Shown piece after piece: positions 43,060-52,649 of a stretch of DNA of 59,388 nucleotides (position 1 is the stretch's first letter; each line of letters opens with the position of its first letter). The notes beneath the pieces were generated by a model. The model worked only from the letters and a program-made list of their open reading frames with translations, did no database searches and was not told the origin of the DNA. The position numbers and the translations under genes are program-made. The stretch comes from Lutibacter sp. (GTDB taxonomy: Bacteria > Bacteroidota > Bacteroidia > Flavobacteriales > Flavobacteriaceae). The stretch spans positions 1 to 59,388 of the forward strand of contig JAGPIQ010000004.1 in assembly GCA_018054895.1 (NCBI GenBank), in the 5' to 3' direction.

Positions 43060-44080
43060 CGTATTCCGGATTTAAAGGTTCTTTATTCTCTAAAAAATTA
43101 TATAATTGTTTCGCCGCACTTGGAGCAATCATAACACCACGCGTACCTAAACCATTTAAAATAGCAACATTTTTATGATTTGGATGACAACCAACCAAAG
43201 GACGTCTATCCTTCACTGTAGGTCTTATTCCTGCAAATTGTTCCATTACAGTATAAGGAACTGTAATAAATAAATCGAGTTTTTCAAGCAATTCCTTTTT
43301 TCCTTCTTCCGTCGGTTCTAATGTTTTATCTTTCCAATTAAAAGTTGCCCCAACTTTGTACGTATTATCCCCTAAAGGAAGCACAAAAACAGCTGCTTTA
43401 ATCAAAAAATCAACATTTAAATTTGGAGCATGTATGGTTAACAGTTCTCCTTTTGCTTCTTGCATAGGTAAATAATTAAAGTATGGATTCGATTTCATAC
43501 CATAACCTTCACAAAAAACAATTTTAGAAGCAACTATATCTTTGTATTCTATATTATTGTCGTTAATTTCTAAACCGTCATAATTAAAACTCTCAAATCG
43601 AATAGCATCCATTTTTTGCAAGTATACTCTATAATCTTCTAGCAACTTTTTGGTATCTATTCTTCCTGTATTTACCAACTTTCCAAAACCAAAATCAGAA
43701 GTCACACCCTCATATTTCGATTTATCAACAGCAGATACCATATAATTTGATAATTGTGGATGATCACAAGCTATAAACCAATTGTTTTGTTCTTCAATAG
43801 ATTTGAAAATACGCTGAACCTCAAATTTAAAATCGTATTGATTATTCAGTAGTTTCTCCAATTGTTCGTAAAAAGGAATCGCTATTTTCAATTGATTTTC
43901 AGCTTCCCAAACAGGTGTAAATCGTTTTAGAATAACAGGGTTATAAACTCCACCAGCCACTATAGAAGAATTTTGAGAATTGTCTTCAAAAACAACAAAC
44001 GACTTTTTATGACATAGCAATTCATTCGTAAAAGCCAATCCAGCCAATCCTAATCCAACTATAATGTAATCTACCTTCAT
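43040..44080 (-). CDS. FAD-dependent oxidoreductase (DAO superfamily)
   Basis: The 346-residue protein starts with the FAD-binding motif DYIIVGLGLAGLAFTNELL (residues 4-22), continues with SIVAGGVYNPVILKR and ends with an FAD-binding C-terminal part (GIRPTVKDRRPLVG, NGLGTRGVMIAPSAA), which fits glycine/D-amino-acid oxidase-type enzymes. The ATG at 44078-44080 directly precedes the Rossmann fold; an upstream TTG at 44107 lies inside the gldN terminator hairpin and was rejected. Substrate unknown. Related proteins include the oxidase half of MnmC, but no methyltransferase half is present. Confidence 0.85.
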   Translation of the reverse strand: MKVDYIIVGLGLAGLAFTNELLCHKKSFVVFEDNSQNSSIVAGGVYNPVILKRFTPVWEAENQLKIAIPFYEQLEKLLNNQYDFKFEVQRIFKSIEEQNNWFIACDHPQLSNYMVSAVDKSKYEGVTSDFGFGKLVNTGRIDTKKLLEDYRVYLQKMDAIRFESFNYDGLEINDNNIEYKDIVASKIVFCEGYGMKSNPYFNYLPMQEAKGELLTIHAPNLNVDFLIKAAVFVLPLGDNTYKVGATFNWKDKTLEPTEEGKKELLEKLDLFITVPYTVMEQFAGIRPTVKDRRPLVGCHPNHKNVAILNGLGTRGVMIAPSAAKQLYNFLENKEPLNPEYAIDRFS

Positions 44081-44105
44081 AATTTTATGTACTATATTTA
44101 GAAAC

Positions 44106-44135
44106 AAAAAACTCCTACGTTTGTAGGAGTTTTTT
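44106..44135 (-). terminator. Intrinsic terminator after gldN
   Basis: ACTCCTAC/GTAGGAGT arms with a 4-base loop, flanked by A and T runs. It lies 19 bases past the gldN stop on the minus strand and closes the gldKLMN operon. Confidence 0.8.
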
Positions 44136-44153
44136 GCTATTGATATATGAAAT

Positions 44154-45056
44154 TTAATAATTCCACATATCTAGTTCTTTATTTCTAATTTCCTCTTTAA
44201 TTTTATTTGATTCCATTACCTGGAACAAAGCATTTCCTTTAACGTATTCAGAAACATCCCTGTCACCATAAATATTTTCTTCACGATAAATAATAGAACT
44301 GAATCTACGTGCATTTAATAAATGATCATACGAAATAGGATATGCTGAATTTTTTTCATTAAACACCTTCATTTCATGTAATAAATTCCGTGCACTTGGA
44401 AACCACACCCAAAATAGAGGTAATAATTCATCAATATCTAAGTCCTCACGACCCATTGTTTGAACATCTGGAGCAATTGGAGCAATGGCAAGTAATCTGT
44501 ATTTTAACTCCCCTTGACGTTTATCAAAATACCATAAACCTTTAATTTTAAAACCTTCAATATCTTGAGAAGTTAAATTAATTCTATCAATATACTCACT
44601 AATATCTCTATTACCTTCATTTAATTGCGTTATCCCTGCGTCAGTAGTATCAACTCTTGCTAATTTACTTTTTATTTCACCTGCAGTTAATTTCGTAGTA
44701 AAATAAGAATCGTCATAAACCTCAGTAATTTCTCCACTGTTAATACCGCGCAATAACGTATCAAACAATGATCTTCTATCACTTGAAACGGAAGTAGTAT
44801 CCACAGGATAATACATTGGTAAATTGATTTTTTCATTTAAATCAATATACTCCCAAACAACTTTCGACCATAAAATATCACGATCATCAACGTATCCATA
44901 CGCCAATGGTTTATCATAATCTATTTTCTTCTGTTCTGCATTTTTAACACCAATATCAGAAGGTCTTTTTGCATTCAACAAATTAGATTGTGAATACATA
45001 AAACTTGATAGCAATAGTGCTAAAACAAAAACCCCAATATTTTTCTTATTCATCAT
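44154..45056 (-). CDS. gldN: Gliding motility/type IX secretion protein GldN
   Basis: The 300-residue periplasmic protein has a signal peptide (ending SSFMYSQ). The GldN core includes YVDDRDILWSKVVWEYIDLNE and INLPMYYPVDT near the start, and FDKRQGELKYRLLAIAPI with a FWVWFPSARNLLHE segment in the middle. GldN, with GldK, forms the ring associated with the outer membrane of the type IX secretion and gliding complex. It is the last gene of gldK-L-M-N, 9 bases after gldM. Confidence 0.97.
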   Translation of the reverse strand: MMNKKNIGVFVLALLLSSFMYSQSNLLNAKRPSDIGVKNAEQKKIDYDKPLAYGYVDDRDILWSKVVWEYIDLNEKINLPMYYPVDTTSVSSDRRSLFDTLLRGINSGEITEVYDDSYFTTKLTAGEIKSKLARVDTTDAGITQLNEGNRDISEYIDRINLTSQDIEGFKIKGLWYFDKRQGELKYRLLAIAPIAPDVQTMGREDLDIDELLPLFWVWFPSARNLLHEMKVFNEKNSAYPISYDHLLNARRFSSIIYREENIYGDRDVSEYVKGNALFQVMESNKIKEEIRNKELDMWNY

Positions 45057-45065
45057 AAAAATTAA

Positions 45066-46598
45066 TTATTGTATCTCTATGCTCACCGCTGAAGCATCTT
45101 TAATTCTAATACTACTACCTGAAAGCGATGATTTAATATCAAATATTACAATTACATCACCTCTTTTTGCTTTAGAAATAGCCTTTTGAGCGGAACTATC
45201 CATTCTATTTCCTCTTACCACAACAGCGCCTTGACCTGGAACCTTAATTGTAAACCCTGTTGTACTAAGGTTTAAATCGAAGTCAAAATCAGCTAATTCA
45301 GCACTTACCGTTGAATTTTCTAAACTGCTTGATGGCATTTTTACATAACCAGACTCTTTTCTAACCGCACCGCTTGGTGAAGGAATATCTTTAATCCTAA
45401 AATTTTGAGACGAACTTACACTTGTACCATCTGGCAATTTACCATTTACGCTAATTTTCACTTCTGAACCTGAACCAGGAGTCATTGTATATTTCCCTGC
45501 ACCACTACTTCTATTCAATCCATTTCCCGTAGCTGTAACTAAATTATCAGGAACACCAGGAATTGAAATCGTCATAGGGTTTGAAACACCTCTATAAACA
45601 ACATTCATTTTATCTGCTGAAATAACAGCACTATTAGGCTTTGGTATTACAGCGTAACTACTTCTTATAGGAATCACAACATCTTTACCTTTTTCAGTAA
45701 AAACAAACTCCCCTACAATATCTCTTTCTCCAACAGCACCTGCTCCAAAACTTAATAAAACTTGACCAGCTTGTAAGCTTGACTCTGGTAACGTAGCGCC
45801 ATTTACTTTTACACTTTTTGGTTTTAATGTTGGATCTACTTTTCCTAAAACAATTTTACCTTTAAAGGTTTCACCTTGAAAAAATGCTGTTTTTTCAGGA
45901 ATTACAATTGCTTCATATTTTGTCATAGAAACATCACTTTCTAATTGACCTCCTAATAACAAACTATAAATTTCTGATTCTGTTGTTTTAATGTCAGATT
46001 TCATTGACGTTAAATTGGTAACAGTTGTTATTAAAGGAAAACCTTCATATCTATTATTCAACCACTTTTGTTTCCCTCCTTCAACAGCTTTATCAGAAGT
46101 ATCAAATCTATTTATAATAGCTGCTGACAACATATTATCTTCACCAATCAATTCAATAATCCCATCTCTGTAACCATTAATTTGAGCTAAAAATTCTTTA
46201 CCTTCTTTAGTAAATGTATCACCCTTAAAAAAGTGATTATCAACTAAATCCGTCTTATCCATTGCTTCGTACTTTTTAGAATCTTCTTCATCCTTAAGAA
46301 AAAATGTACTTTTAGCATCTAAATAATCACTAAATTTTTTAGACATTTCATGAACCTTCAATGCTGTCGCATTTAAAGATTGATACTTTTCTGGTTGCTC
46401 TAATGCTTTTGTTGCTAGATTTTGTAATGTAGCTGAATTTCTAGCATCTGCAGTTATATTTGTTTCTGAAAATTTTTCATTCATATAACCAAATGCAGAC
46501 AAAACCTCCTTAGACATTTGCATTGCTAACATAGCAATAAATACTAAGTACATAAGGTTAATCATTTTCTGCCTTGGTGATAATTTGCCTGAAGCCAT
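45066..46598 (-). CDS. gldM: Gliding motility/type IX secretion protein GldM
   Basis: The 510-residue protein has one N-terminal membrane helix (SPRQKMINLMYLVFIAMLAM, about residues 8-28), then a long periplasmic shaft. The helical first part is followed by beta domains (about 220-510). GldM pairs with GldL as the proton-driven motor that spans the periplasm to reach GldK/GldN. Length and the MASGKLSPRQKM start are typical. It lies 46 bases downstream of gldL. Confidence 0.97.
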   Translation of the reverse strand: MASGKLSPRQKMINLMYLVFIAMLAMQMSKEVLSAFGYMNEKFSETNITADARNSATLQNLATKALEQPEKYQSLNATALKVHEMSKKFSDYLDAKSTFFLKDEEDSKKYEAMDKTDLVDNHFFKGDTFTKEGKEFLAQINGYRDGIIELIGEDNMLSAAIINRFDTSDKAVEGGKQKWLNNRYEGFPLITTVTNLTSMKSDIKTTESEIYSLLLGGQLESDVSMTKYEAIVIPEKTAFFQGETFKGKIVLGKVDPTLKPKSVKVNGATLPESSLQAGQVLLSFGAGAVGERDIVGEFVFTEKGKDVVIPIRSSYAVIPKPNSAVISADKMNVVYRGVSNPMTISIPGVPDNLVTATGNGLNRSSGAGKYTMTPGSGSEVKISVNGKLPDGTSVSSSQNFRIKDIPSPSGAVRKESGYVKMPSSSLENSTVSAELADFDFDLNLSTTGFTIKVPGQGAVVVRGNRMDSSAQKAISKAKRGDVIVIFDIKSSLSGSSIRIKDASAVSIEIQ

Positions 46599-46644
46599 TT
46601 TAATTAGTTTTTGTGGTTAATAACATTACACGACACATGTCTAA

Positions 46645-47289
46645 TTATTTTTTCATTGCAGATAACATACCTCCATAAACACCATTTAGTGAAGATAAAT
46701 TAGTTGCTAAAGACTCCATTTGCTCTTTTAATTTCCCAGCGTTTACTGCAACTTGCTCGTTAATGTCTGCTTGTCTACTTGAACTTTCTAATTGAATCTT
46801 ATATAAACTATTTAACGATTCCATTTGTGCCGCAGCTAAAGATAATTGCTCACTGTATTTTGTTGTTGCAGCAATAGAATTGATTGCTGGACCAATATTT
46901 TCAGCGGCTCCTTTAAAGTTTTTAATACTTTCTGATAAACCTTCCATTAAAGTTGCATCAAGTTTAGCATCTTTTAACATTGCATCTAACTTTTGAGATA
47001 GTAAACTTTGGGCATCTTTTACAGCAGCTGCATCTTTTTCTTTTCTAAAGGTACCTCCGCCTAATTCAGGATACACTAAAGACCAATCTAAGTCTTCTTC
47101 AACGGGTTCAAATGCTGAAATTGCAAATACTAGCGCTTCTACAGCCATACCAATTGTTAACATTACACCTCCAGTAAGAGGGCCAATTTTATAATGCATA
47201 ATTTTAAAAAGCGCTCCAATAATTACAATTGATGCACCAAGGCCATAAGCCATATTAAATAATTTCTTGATTGATTTTGATTGTGCCAT
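46645..47289 (-). CDS. gldL: Gliding motility/type IX secretion motor protein GldL
   Basis: The 214-residue inner-membrane protein has two helices (about 13-32 and 38-60). The conserved polar residues of the motor lie in the first, IIGALFKIMHYKIGPLTGG, and the Glu in the second, MAVEALVFAISAFEP. The cytoplasmic helical remainder contains QLSLAAAQMESLNSLYKI. GldL with GldM converts proton-motive force to mechanical output. Length is normal. 21 bases after gldK. Confidence 0.97.
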   Translation of the reverse strand: MAQSKSIKKLFNMAYGLGASIVIIGALFKIMHYKIGPLTGGVMLTIGMAVEALVFAISAFEPVEEDLDWSLVYPELGGGTFRKEKDAAAVKDAQSLLSQKLDAMLKDAKLDATLMEGLSESIKNFKGAAENIGPAINSIAATTKYSEQLSLAAAQMESLNSLYKIQLESSSRQADINEQVAVNAGKLKEQMESLATNLSSLNGVYGGMLSAMKK

Positions 47290-47310
47290 AATTTTAATGA
47301 AATATTTTTT

Positions 47311-48684
47311 TTATTTTGTACCTGTTAAACTTGTTCCTAAGTAGTCTTGCACTGTTCTGAATCCAATATAACTTCTTGCGGTATCGGCATACTCAAAATC
47401 ACGTGTACTTACTTCTAAAAAATAAGCAACATCTTTCCAAGAACCTCCTCGAATAACTTTTCTATGATTTTTTGAAATTTCAACATTTGGGTTCATCGTA
47501 GAACCAATGTAATAGCTGGCTTCTGCATACGCTGTATTTGTCCATTCAGACACGTTTCCTGCCATATTATACAAACCATAATCATTAGGAAAATAAGATT
47601 TTGCTTCAACGGTATACAAAGATCCATCAACTGCATAGTTCCCTCTGGTAGGCTTGAAATTTGCTAAAAAGCACCCTCTATCTGTTGTTGCATAAGGTCC
47701 TCCCCAAGGATATGTCGCATTCTCCAATCCACCCCTTGCTGCATATTCCCATTCAGCTTCAGTAGGTAACCTAAACTGCGGAACATTTATAGGATTTTTT
47801 CTTGTCTTTAAATAATCATTTTTCTTTTTGGTTCTCCATCTACAAAATGCTTTTGCTTGCATCCAAGAAACACCAACTACGGGATAATCTTCATATGCTT
47901 GATGATGAAAATAATCTTGATGCATTGGATCATTATATGAATAGCTAAAATCTCTTACCCAAACCGTGGTATCAGGATATACCTTTACAACTTCTTGCTG
48001 TATAAAATCTCTTCTATCTCCTTTTTGTCTTGCTGCATCTTCAACATCTAACCAATAATATTTGAACTCTAATTTCTTTACATCTATTATTCTTTTGCCT
48101 TCAAAACTATCTTCAATTGGCATATAAATAGAGTCAATCATTATTTCCGTATATTCTTCACTTGGAAATTCATTTACATCCCAAATGATTTTTGATTTCC
48201 AGTTCAACATTTTACCTTGGGTTGGCGAATTTAAATCACCCAAACTACCATAAGTATTCATCATATACTTTTGGTATGGAGTCATTCTATCTTCATCAAT
48301 ATTCATAAACTGATAATCTTCCAAACCTGGAACTGCTTGACCACTTCCTGGAGACATAAGTTCAGCATATAAAGCCAATTTAGTTCTAACAATTGAGTCT
48401 CTTACCCAAAAAACAAATTCTTTATATTCACTATTTGTAATTTCAGTTTCATCCATATAAATTGGACGAATTGTTACAGTTCGTGTTGGAGCACTTAGTG
48501 ATCCCGCAATATCTTCATCTTGCTTTCCCATGGTGAATGAGCCTCCTGGAATTAATGTCATACCAAATGGTAATTCTGAATTCCATTTACTAGTGGATCG
48601 GACTCCTACTAACTCTCCTTGATCACTTGATCCACAACTCCATATCGTTAAAGCTACTAAAATATACAGTGATATTTTTTTCAT
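47311..48684 (-). CDS. gldK: Gliding motility/type IX secretion lipoprotein GldK
   Basis: The 457-residue outer-membrane lipoprotein (signal LVALTIWSC) has a formylglycine-generating-enzyme-like (SUMF1) fold: MTLIPGGSFTMG at the start of the domain, LPTEAEWEYAARGG and GNVSEWTN in the middle, and RVIRGGS-like KVIRGGSWKD near the end. In GldK this fold is structural, forming the ring with GldN. First gene of the operon, with a promoter at 48710-48740. It should not be read as the maturase of the PUL sulfatase. Confidence 0.96.
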   Translation of the reverse strand: MKKISLYILVALTIWSCGSSDQGELVGVRSTSKWNSELPFGMTLIPGGSFTMGKQDEDIAGSLSAPTRTVTIRPIYMDETEITNSEYKEFVFWVRDSIVRTKLALYAELMSPGSGQAVPGLEDYQFMNIDEDRMTPYQKYMMNTYGSLGDLNSPTQGKMLNWKSKIIWDVNEFPSEEYTEIMIDSIYMPIEDSFEGKRIIDVKKLEFKYYWLDVEDAARQKGDRRDFIQQEVVKVYPDTTVWVRDFSYSYNDPMHQDYFHHQAYEDYPVVGVSWMQAKAFCRWRTKKKNDYLKTRKNPINVPQFRLPTEAEWEYAARGGLENATYPWGGPYATTDRGCFLANFKPTRGNYAVDGSLYTVEAKSYFPNDYGLYNMAGNVSEWTNTAYAEASYYIGSTMNPNVEISKNHRKVIRGGSWKDVAYFLEVSTRDFEYADTARSYIGFRTVQDYLGTSLTGTK

Positions 48685-48709
48685 ATTTTAATCTATAGTT
48701 CTTTTAGGA

Positions 48710-48740
48710 CAAACCTATTACTTATTATTTTAAAAAACAA
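48710..48740 (-). promoter_or_regulatory. Promoter of the gldKLMN operon
   Basis: On the minus strand TTG (plus 48738-48740), a 20-base spacer and TAGGTTTG (48710-48717), an exact TAnnTTTG. The leader before the gldK ATG would be about 20 bases. Confidence 0.55.
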
Positions 48741-48807
48741 TATTTTATTTATACTGATGAAGACAATAATAAAACAAAATTCATTATATCTTCTTCATCT
48801 AAAATAT

Positions 48808-49968
48808 TTATATTAACTTTCTTAATGTATTTAACCATCTGTCAGGAATTTCCTGATTTGTAGCGCTCAAATAATCTTGATATGTACATGGTATTAACGC
48901 ATGTCTTTTGTATTTATTATTTTCACTTAAATTTATTTCCATCCACCAACGTCCGCTTTTATTACTTTTGAAAAAATTGAGCACTTGATCTTCAATAGGT
49001 ACTATAAACTTTTGGTAGTTATCTATCAATCCAAATGGATAATCATTTGCTCTATAATTCACTCCTTCAATAAAATACCAAATCATTTGAGCCATAAGTT
49101 GCGCTGTTTGATTTTTAATATCGTATATAGGATTGTACTCATAAATTCCGAAAGAAGAAACCTTATCACTTATTCCTGCATATCTAGCAATCGTACAAAT
49201 ATCGGCTCCGCTAAAACCATTGGGTGTACCGTTTCCATTTGCTGGTGATTCCGAATTTCTCACGGAAGACAAATCGATACTTACAATATCGGCATCACGT
49301 AAAACTGGTTCAACTACTTGAATTGAATTTGTAATTTCACCTAATCTATGAGTTTCAAAGAATAGGCTTCCTAATAAATCTATTTCATCTTGTGAATTAA
49401 AATAAGTTTGATATCCTAAATTACTGTAATTAAATAGATTACAAGGTTGGTTCATAACAACTTTACTCAAAAAAGAAACTGAATTTAATTCTTCCTCTAT
49501 AGAACCTAAATCGAATTTATTATCAACTGTAACTAAATTTACCGTTTGTTCTAATGCATCATACGCACGGTAATTAGCGTAGGTCAAATCCTGACCGCCA
49601 CCAATAATTACGGGGATAATTTTGTTTTTAATTAATTCCGTAAGAATTTCTGAAAGCGCAAAATAAGTATCTTCAATCGTATTTCCAGGCTTAATATTTC
49701 CTAAATCAACCACACTAATTGGCCAGTTTCCAGGATATAATTTATAAAATTCTATTCTAATTTGATCTAAATTAGAGCCAGTTCCCATATTATTAACTGC
49801 CCTACGATCTTCTTGAACACCAATAATTGCAATTTTCTTATTTTCTAAATCAGGAAAATTATTTTTATCCGTATACACATCAATACACTGTCCAATTGGT
49901 TTATTGGATAGTAATTGCGCATTTATTAATAATGTCTCGTCAACGGGACTTAAATATTCAAATTTCAT
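48808..49968 (-). CDS. Arginase/formimidoylglutamase-fold protein with degenerate metal site
   Basis: The 386-residue protein has a ureohydrolase fold, but the metal ligands are only partly kept. GGGQD (123-127) replaces GGDHS, so the first ligand His is Gln126. DNKFD (149-153) replaces DAHxD, with Lys151 for His. IDLSS (231-235) keeps Asp232 but has Ser234 for the second Asp. Three of six ligands are thus changed, arguing for a pseudoenzyme or a different chemistry. The C-terminus extends about 60 residues beyond a normal formimidoylglutamase. It sits between topA and gldKLMN. A role linked to gliding or secretion is only a guess. Confidence 0.8.
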   Translation of the reverse strand: MKFEYLSPVDETLLINAQLLSNKPIGQCIDVYTDKNNFPDLENKKIAIIGVQEDRRAVNNMGTGSNLDQIRIEFYKLYPGNWPISVVDLGNIKPGNTIEDTYFALSEILTELIKNKIIPVIIGGGQDLTYANYRAYDALEQTVNLVTVDNKFDLGSIEEELNSVSFLSKVVMNQPCNLFNYSNLGYQTYFNSQDEIDLLGSLFFETHRLGEITNSIQVVEPVLRDADIVSIDLSSVRNSESPANGNGTPNGFSGADICTIARYAGISDKVSSFGIYEYNPIYDIKNQTAQLMAQMIWYFIEGVNYRANDYPFGLIDNYQKFIVPIEDQVLNFFKSNKSGRWWMEINLSENNKYKRHALIPCTYQDYLSATNQEIPDRWLNTLRKLI

Positions 49969-50016
49969 TTTCAGGGGTTGAAACTCACTTTAAGAGTACC
50001 AAGATACTTAAAAAAA

Positions 50017-52500
50017 TTATTTCTTAGTCTTTTTTGCTCTAGTAGTTTTCTTTTTAGGTGCATTTTTTTCAATAATCTCTTTCACCTCTTCTAAAGTTAG
50101 TGCTGCTGCATCAATAGTTTTAGCTAATTCAATTTTGACTTTACCTTTTAAAATATTAGATCGTCCCCAACGAGCTTTTTCAACTCTAATACCTTCTTCC
50201 TCCCAATTATGAAGTACTTTTTCAATATCTTTTCTCTTTTTATCTTCAATTAATTCTTTAATATCTGACTTTGATAAATTATCAAAATCGTACTTTTTAT
50301 TAACATTAATAAAAATATTATTCCATTTAAGAAAAGGACCAAACCTACCTACTCCTTTTTGAACAGGTAAATTTTCATACTGTGCAATTGGAGCATCAGC
50401 CTCTCGTTTCTCTAAAATTAGCTCCGTGGCTCTTTTTAAATCTAAATCCACAGGGTTTTCATCCTTTGGTATAGAAATATACAACTCGTCATATTTAACA
50501 TACGGACCAAACCTACCCACAGCAACTTCCACTTCTTTTCCTTCAAAATTACCAACAACTTTCGGTAATTTAAATAAATCCATAGCTTCTTCATAGGTTA
50601 TAGAAGTTAAATTCTGATCAACTAATAAACTTGCAAATCGTGGTTTTTCTTCATCTGTAGCTTCCCCAATTTGTACCATTGCTCCAAATCTTCCTAAACG
50701 TGCATACACATTTTTACCAGATTCCGGATCAACACCTAACAAGCGTTCTCCTTTAGCTCTATCCGCATTTTCAGCAACATCTTCAACTATTGGATGGAAT
50801 TTACTATAAAAATCTTTAATCATTTTTATCCAATCTTCCTTTCCTTCTGCAATATCATCAAATTCAGACTCAACTTTAGCTGTAAAGCCAAAATCTAGCA
50901 CTGTTGAGAAATTTTCAACTAAAAAATCATTTACAATATTTCCAATATCTGTTGGGACTAATTTTCCTTTATCAGAACCTACTTTTTCTGTCAATACTTT
51001 TGAAGAAATTTCGTTGTCATTTAACTTTAATTCTGTGTAATTTCTATCTTCACCATCAATTGTTCCTTTTTGAACGTATTCTCTTTTCTGAATTGTTGAA
51101 ATTGTTGGCGCATATGTTGATGGTCGTCCAATTCCTAATTCTTCTAAACTTTTCACAAGTGAAGCTTCCGTAAACCTATAAGGTCCTTTTGTATAACGCT
51201 CCGTTGCTGTAATTCCTTCATTAACAAGCGATTCCCCAATCACCAAATTTGGTAACATTCCTTCTTGCTCCTCATCTTCATTATCATTTCCTTCCAAATA
51301 AACAGCTAAAAAACCTTCAAAAGTGATCATTTCACCATTTGCAGTAAAAATGTTCTTATTTTTATTGTTTTCTACTCTAACATTCGTTCTTTCAACTTTA
51401 GCACTGGTCATTTGAGAAGCAATGGTACGTTTCCATATCAAATCATACAACCTATCTTGGTCATATTCTACTGAAACCGTATGCTGATCCATACTTGTAG
51501 GTCGTATCGCCTCATGAGCTTCTTGTGCTCCTTTTGATTTTGTGGTATAATTTCTTGGGTGACTAAACTCTTTTCCATACGAAGAGATAATTTCTTCACG
51601 AGCTTCCGTTTTTGCATCTTCAGATAGGTTTACGCTATCCGTTCTCATATAGGTAATTAACCCAGCCTCGTACAAACGTTGGGCAATCATCATTGTTTTT
51701 GCTACTGGAAAATATAATTTTCGAGAAGCTTCTTGTTGCAATGTTGATGTTGTAAATGGTGCTGCTGGAAATTTTTCAGCTGGTTTTTTTTGTAAATCTT
51801 CAACTTTAAATGAAGCTGCTTTTGAAGAATTTAAAAAAGCCAATGCTTCTTCTTTCGTATCGAAATTTTTAGGTAATGACGCTTTAAACTTTTTCCCTTC
51901 ATTGGTTAAAAACTCTGCAACCACTTTATAAGAAGCTTGAGGTACAAAATTAATAATATCACGTTCACGCTCCACAATTAAACGAACTGCAACAGATTGC
52001 ACACGTCCTGCGGATAATCCTCCTTTTACTTTCCTCCATAAAACTGGAGATAATTCGTACCCTACTAACCTATCTAAAACACGTCGTGCTTGTTGTGCAT
52101 TTACCAAATTGTAATCAATAGTTCTTGGGTTTTCAATAGCTTTTAAAATAGCTTTTTGAGTAATTTCGTGAAAAACAATACGTTTTGTACTTTCTTCTTT
52201 TAACTTTAATTGCTCAAATAAATGCCAAGAAATCGCTTCTCCCTCGCGATCCTCATCCGATGCTAACCAAACAGTTTCAGCCTTTTTCGATAAATCCTTT
52301 AATTTTTTAACAAGTGCCGTTTTATCCGAAGGCACTTTGTAATTTGGCATAAAATCTCCATCTACATTTATCCCTATTTCTTTTGAAGGTAGGTCTGCTA
52401 TATGCCCAAAACTAGATTCCACTTGAAAATCTTTTCCTAAAAATTTTTCAATGGTTTTTGCTTTTGCTGGTGACTCTACTATTACTAAATTTTTTGCCAT
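50017..52500 (-). CDS. topA: DNA topoisomerase I
   Basis: The 827-residue type IA topoisomerase relaxes negative supercoils. The TOPRIM domain begins NLVIVESPAKAKTIEKFLG with acidic DEDREGEA. The active-site Tyr284 lies in GLITYMRTDS. The C-terminal part has three or four repeats of the form GRFG..V..G (LGRFGAMVQIGEA, VGRFGPYVKYDE, VGRFGPFLKWNN), which replace the Cys zinc fingers of E. coli TopA, and a Lys-rich tail. This layout is usual in Bacteroidetes. A -7 box lies at 52554-52561. Confidence 0.98.
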   Translation of the reverse strand: MAKNLVIVESPAKAKTIEKFLGKDFQVESSFGHIADLPSKEIGINVDGDFMPNYKVPSDKTALVKKLKDLSKKAETVWLASDEDREGEAISWHLFEQLKLKEESTKRIVFHEITQKAILKAIENPRTIDYNLVNAQQARRVLDRLVGYELSPVLWRKVKGGLSAGRVQSVAVRLIVERERDIINFVPQASYKVVAEFLTNEGKKFKASLPKNFDTKEEALAFLNSSKAASFKVEDLQKKPAEKFPAAPFTTSTLQQEASRKLYFPVAKTMMIAQRLYEAGLITYMRTDSVNLSEDAKTEAREEIISSYGKEFSHPRNYTTKSKGAQEAHEAIRPTSMDQHTVSVEYDQDRLYDLIWKRTIASQMTSAKVERTNVRVENNKNKNIFTANGEMITFEGFLAVYLEGNDNEDEEQEGMLPNLVIGESLVNEGITATERYTKGPYRFTEASLVKSLEELGIGRPSTYAPTISTIQKREYVQKGTIDGEDRNYTELKLNDNEISSKVLTEKVGSDKGKLVPTDIGNIVNDFLVENFSTVLDFGFTAKVESEFDDIAEGKEDWIKMIKDFYSKFHPIVEDVAENADRAKGERLLGVDPESGKNVYARLGRFGAMVQIGEATDEEKPRFASLLVDQNLTSITYEEAMDLFKLPKVVGNFEGKEVEVAVGRFGPYVKYDELYISIPKDENPVDLDLKRATELILEKREADAPIAQYENLPVQKGVGRFGPFLKWNNIFINVNKKYDFDNLSKSDIKELIEDKKRKDIEKVLHNWEEEGIRVEKARWGRSNILKGKVKIELAKTIDAAALTLEEVKEIIEKNAPKKKTTRAKKTKK

Positions 52501-52553
52501 AAATAATTACTTTTTCAATATTACACCATATATATTATAGTGAATTTGGAGTG

Positions 52554-52561
52554 CAAATGTA
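52554..52561 (-). promoter_or_regulatory. Candidate -7 box for topA
   Basis: TACATTTG on the minus strand matches TAnnTTTG 53 bases before the topA ATG. No clear -33 partner. Confidence 0.35.
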
Positions 52562-52603
52562 TATAAGATTTTTAAAACTTATGAAAATATACACTGAAAA
52601 AAA

Positions 52604-52632
52604 TAAAAAAACAGGCGCAAAGGCCTGTTTTT
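52604..52632 (-). terminator. Intrinsic terminator after the LVIVD lipoprotein gene
   Basis: CAGGC/GCCTG arms extended by A/T pairs, with a T run of seven on the minus strand, 18 bases past the stop at 52650. Confidence 0.7.
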
Positions 52633-52649
52633 CACTAAAAAAAATATTT

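Noticed and set aside
43040-44080. Bifunctional MnmC
   Set aside because: Only the FAD oxidoreductase half is present and no methyltransferase half is encoded beside it.
47311-48684. GldK as the formylglycine-generating enzyme for the PUL sulfatase
   Set aside because: It is a lipoprotein in a gldKLMN operon; in GldK the SUMF1-like fold is structural.
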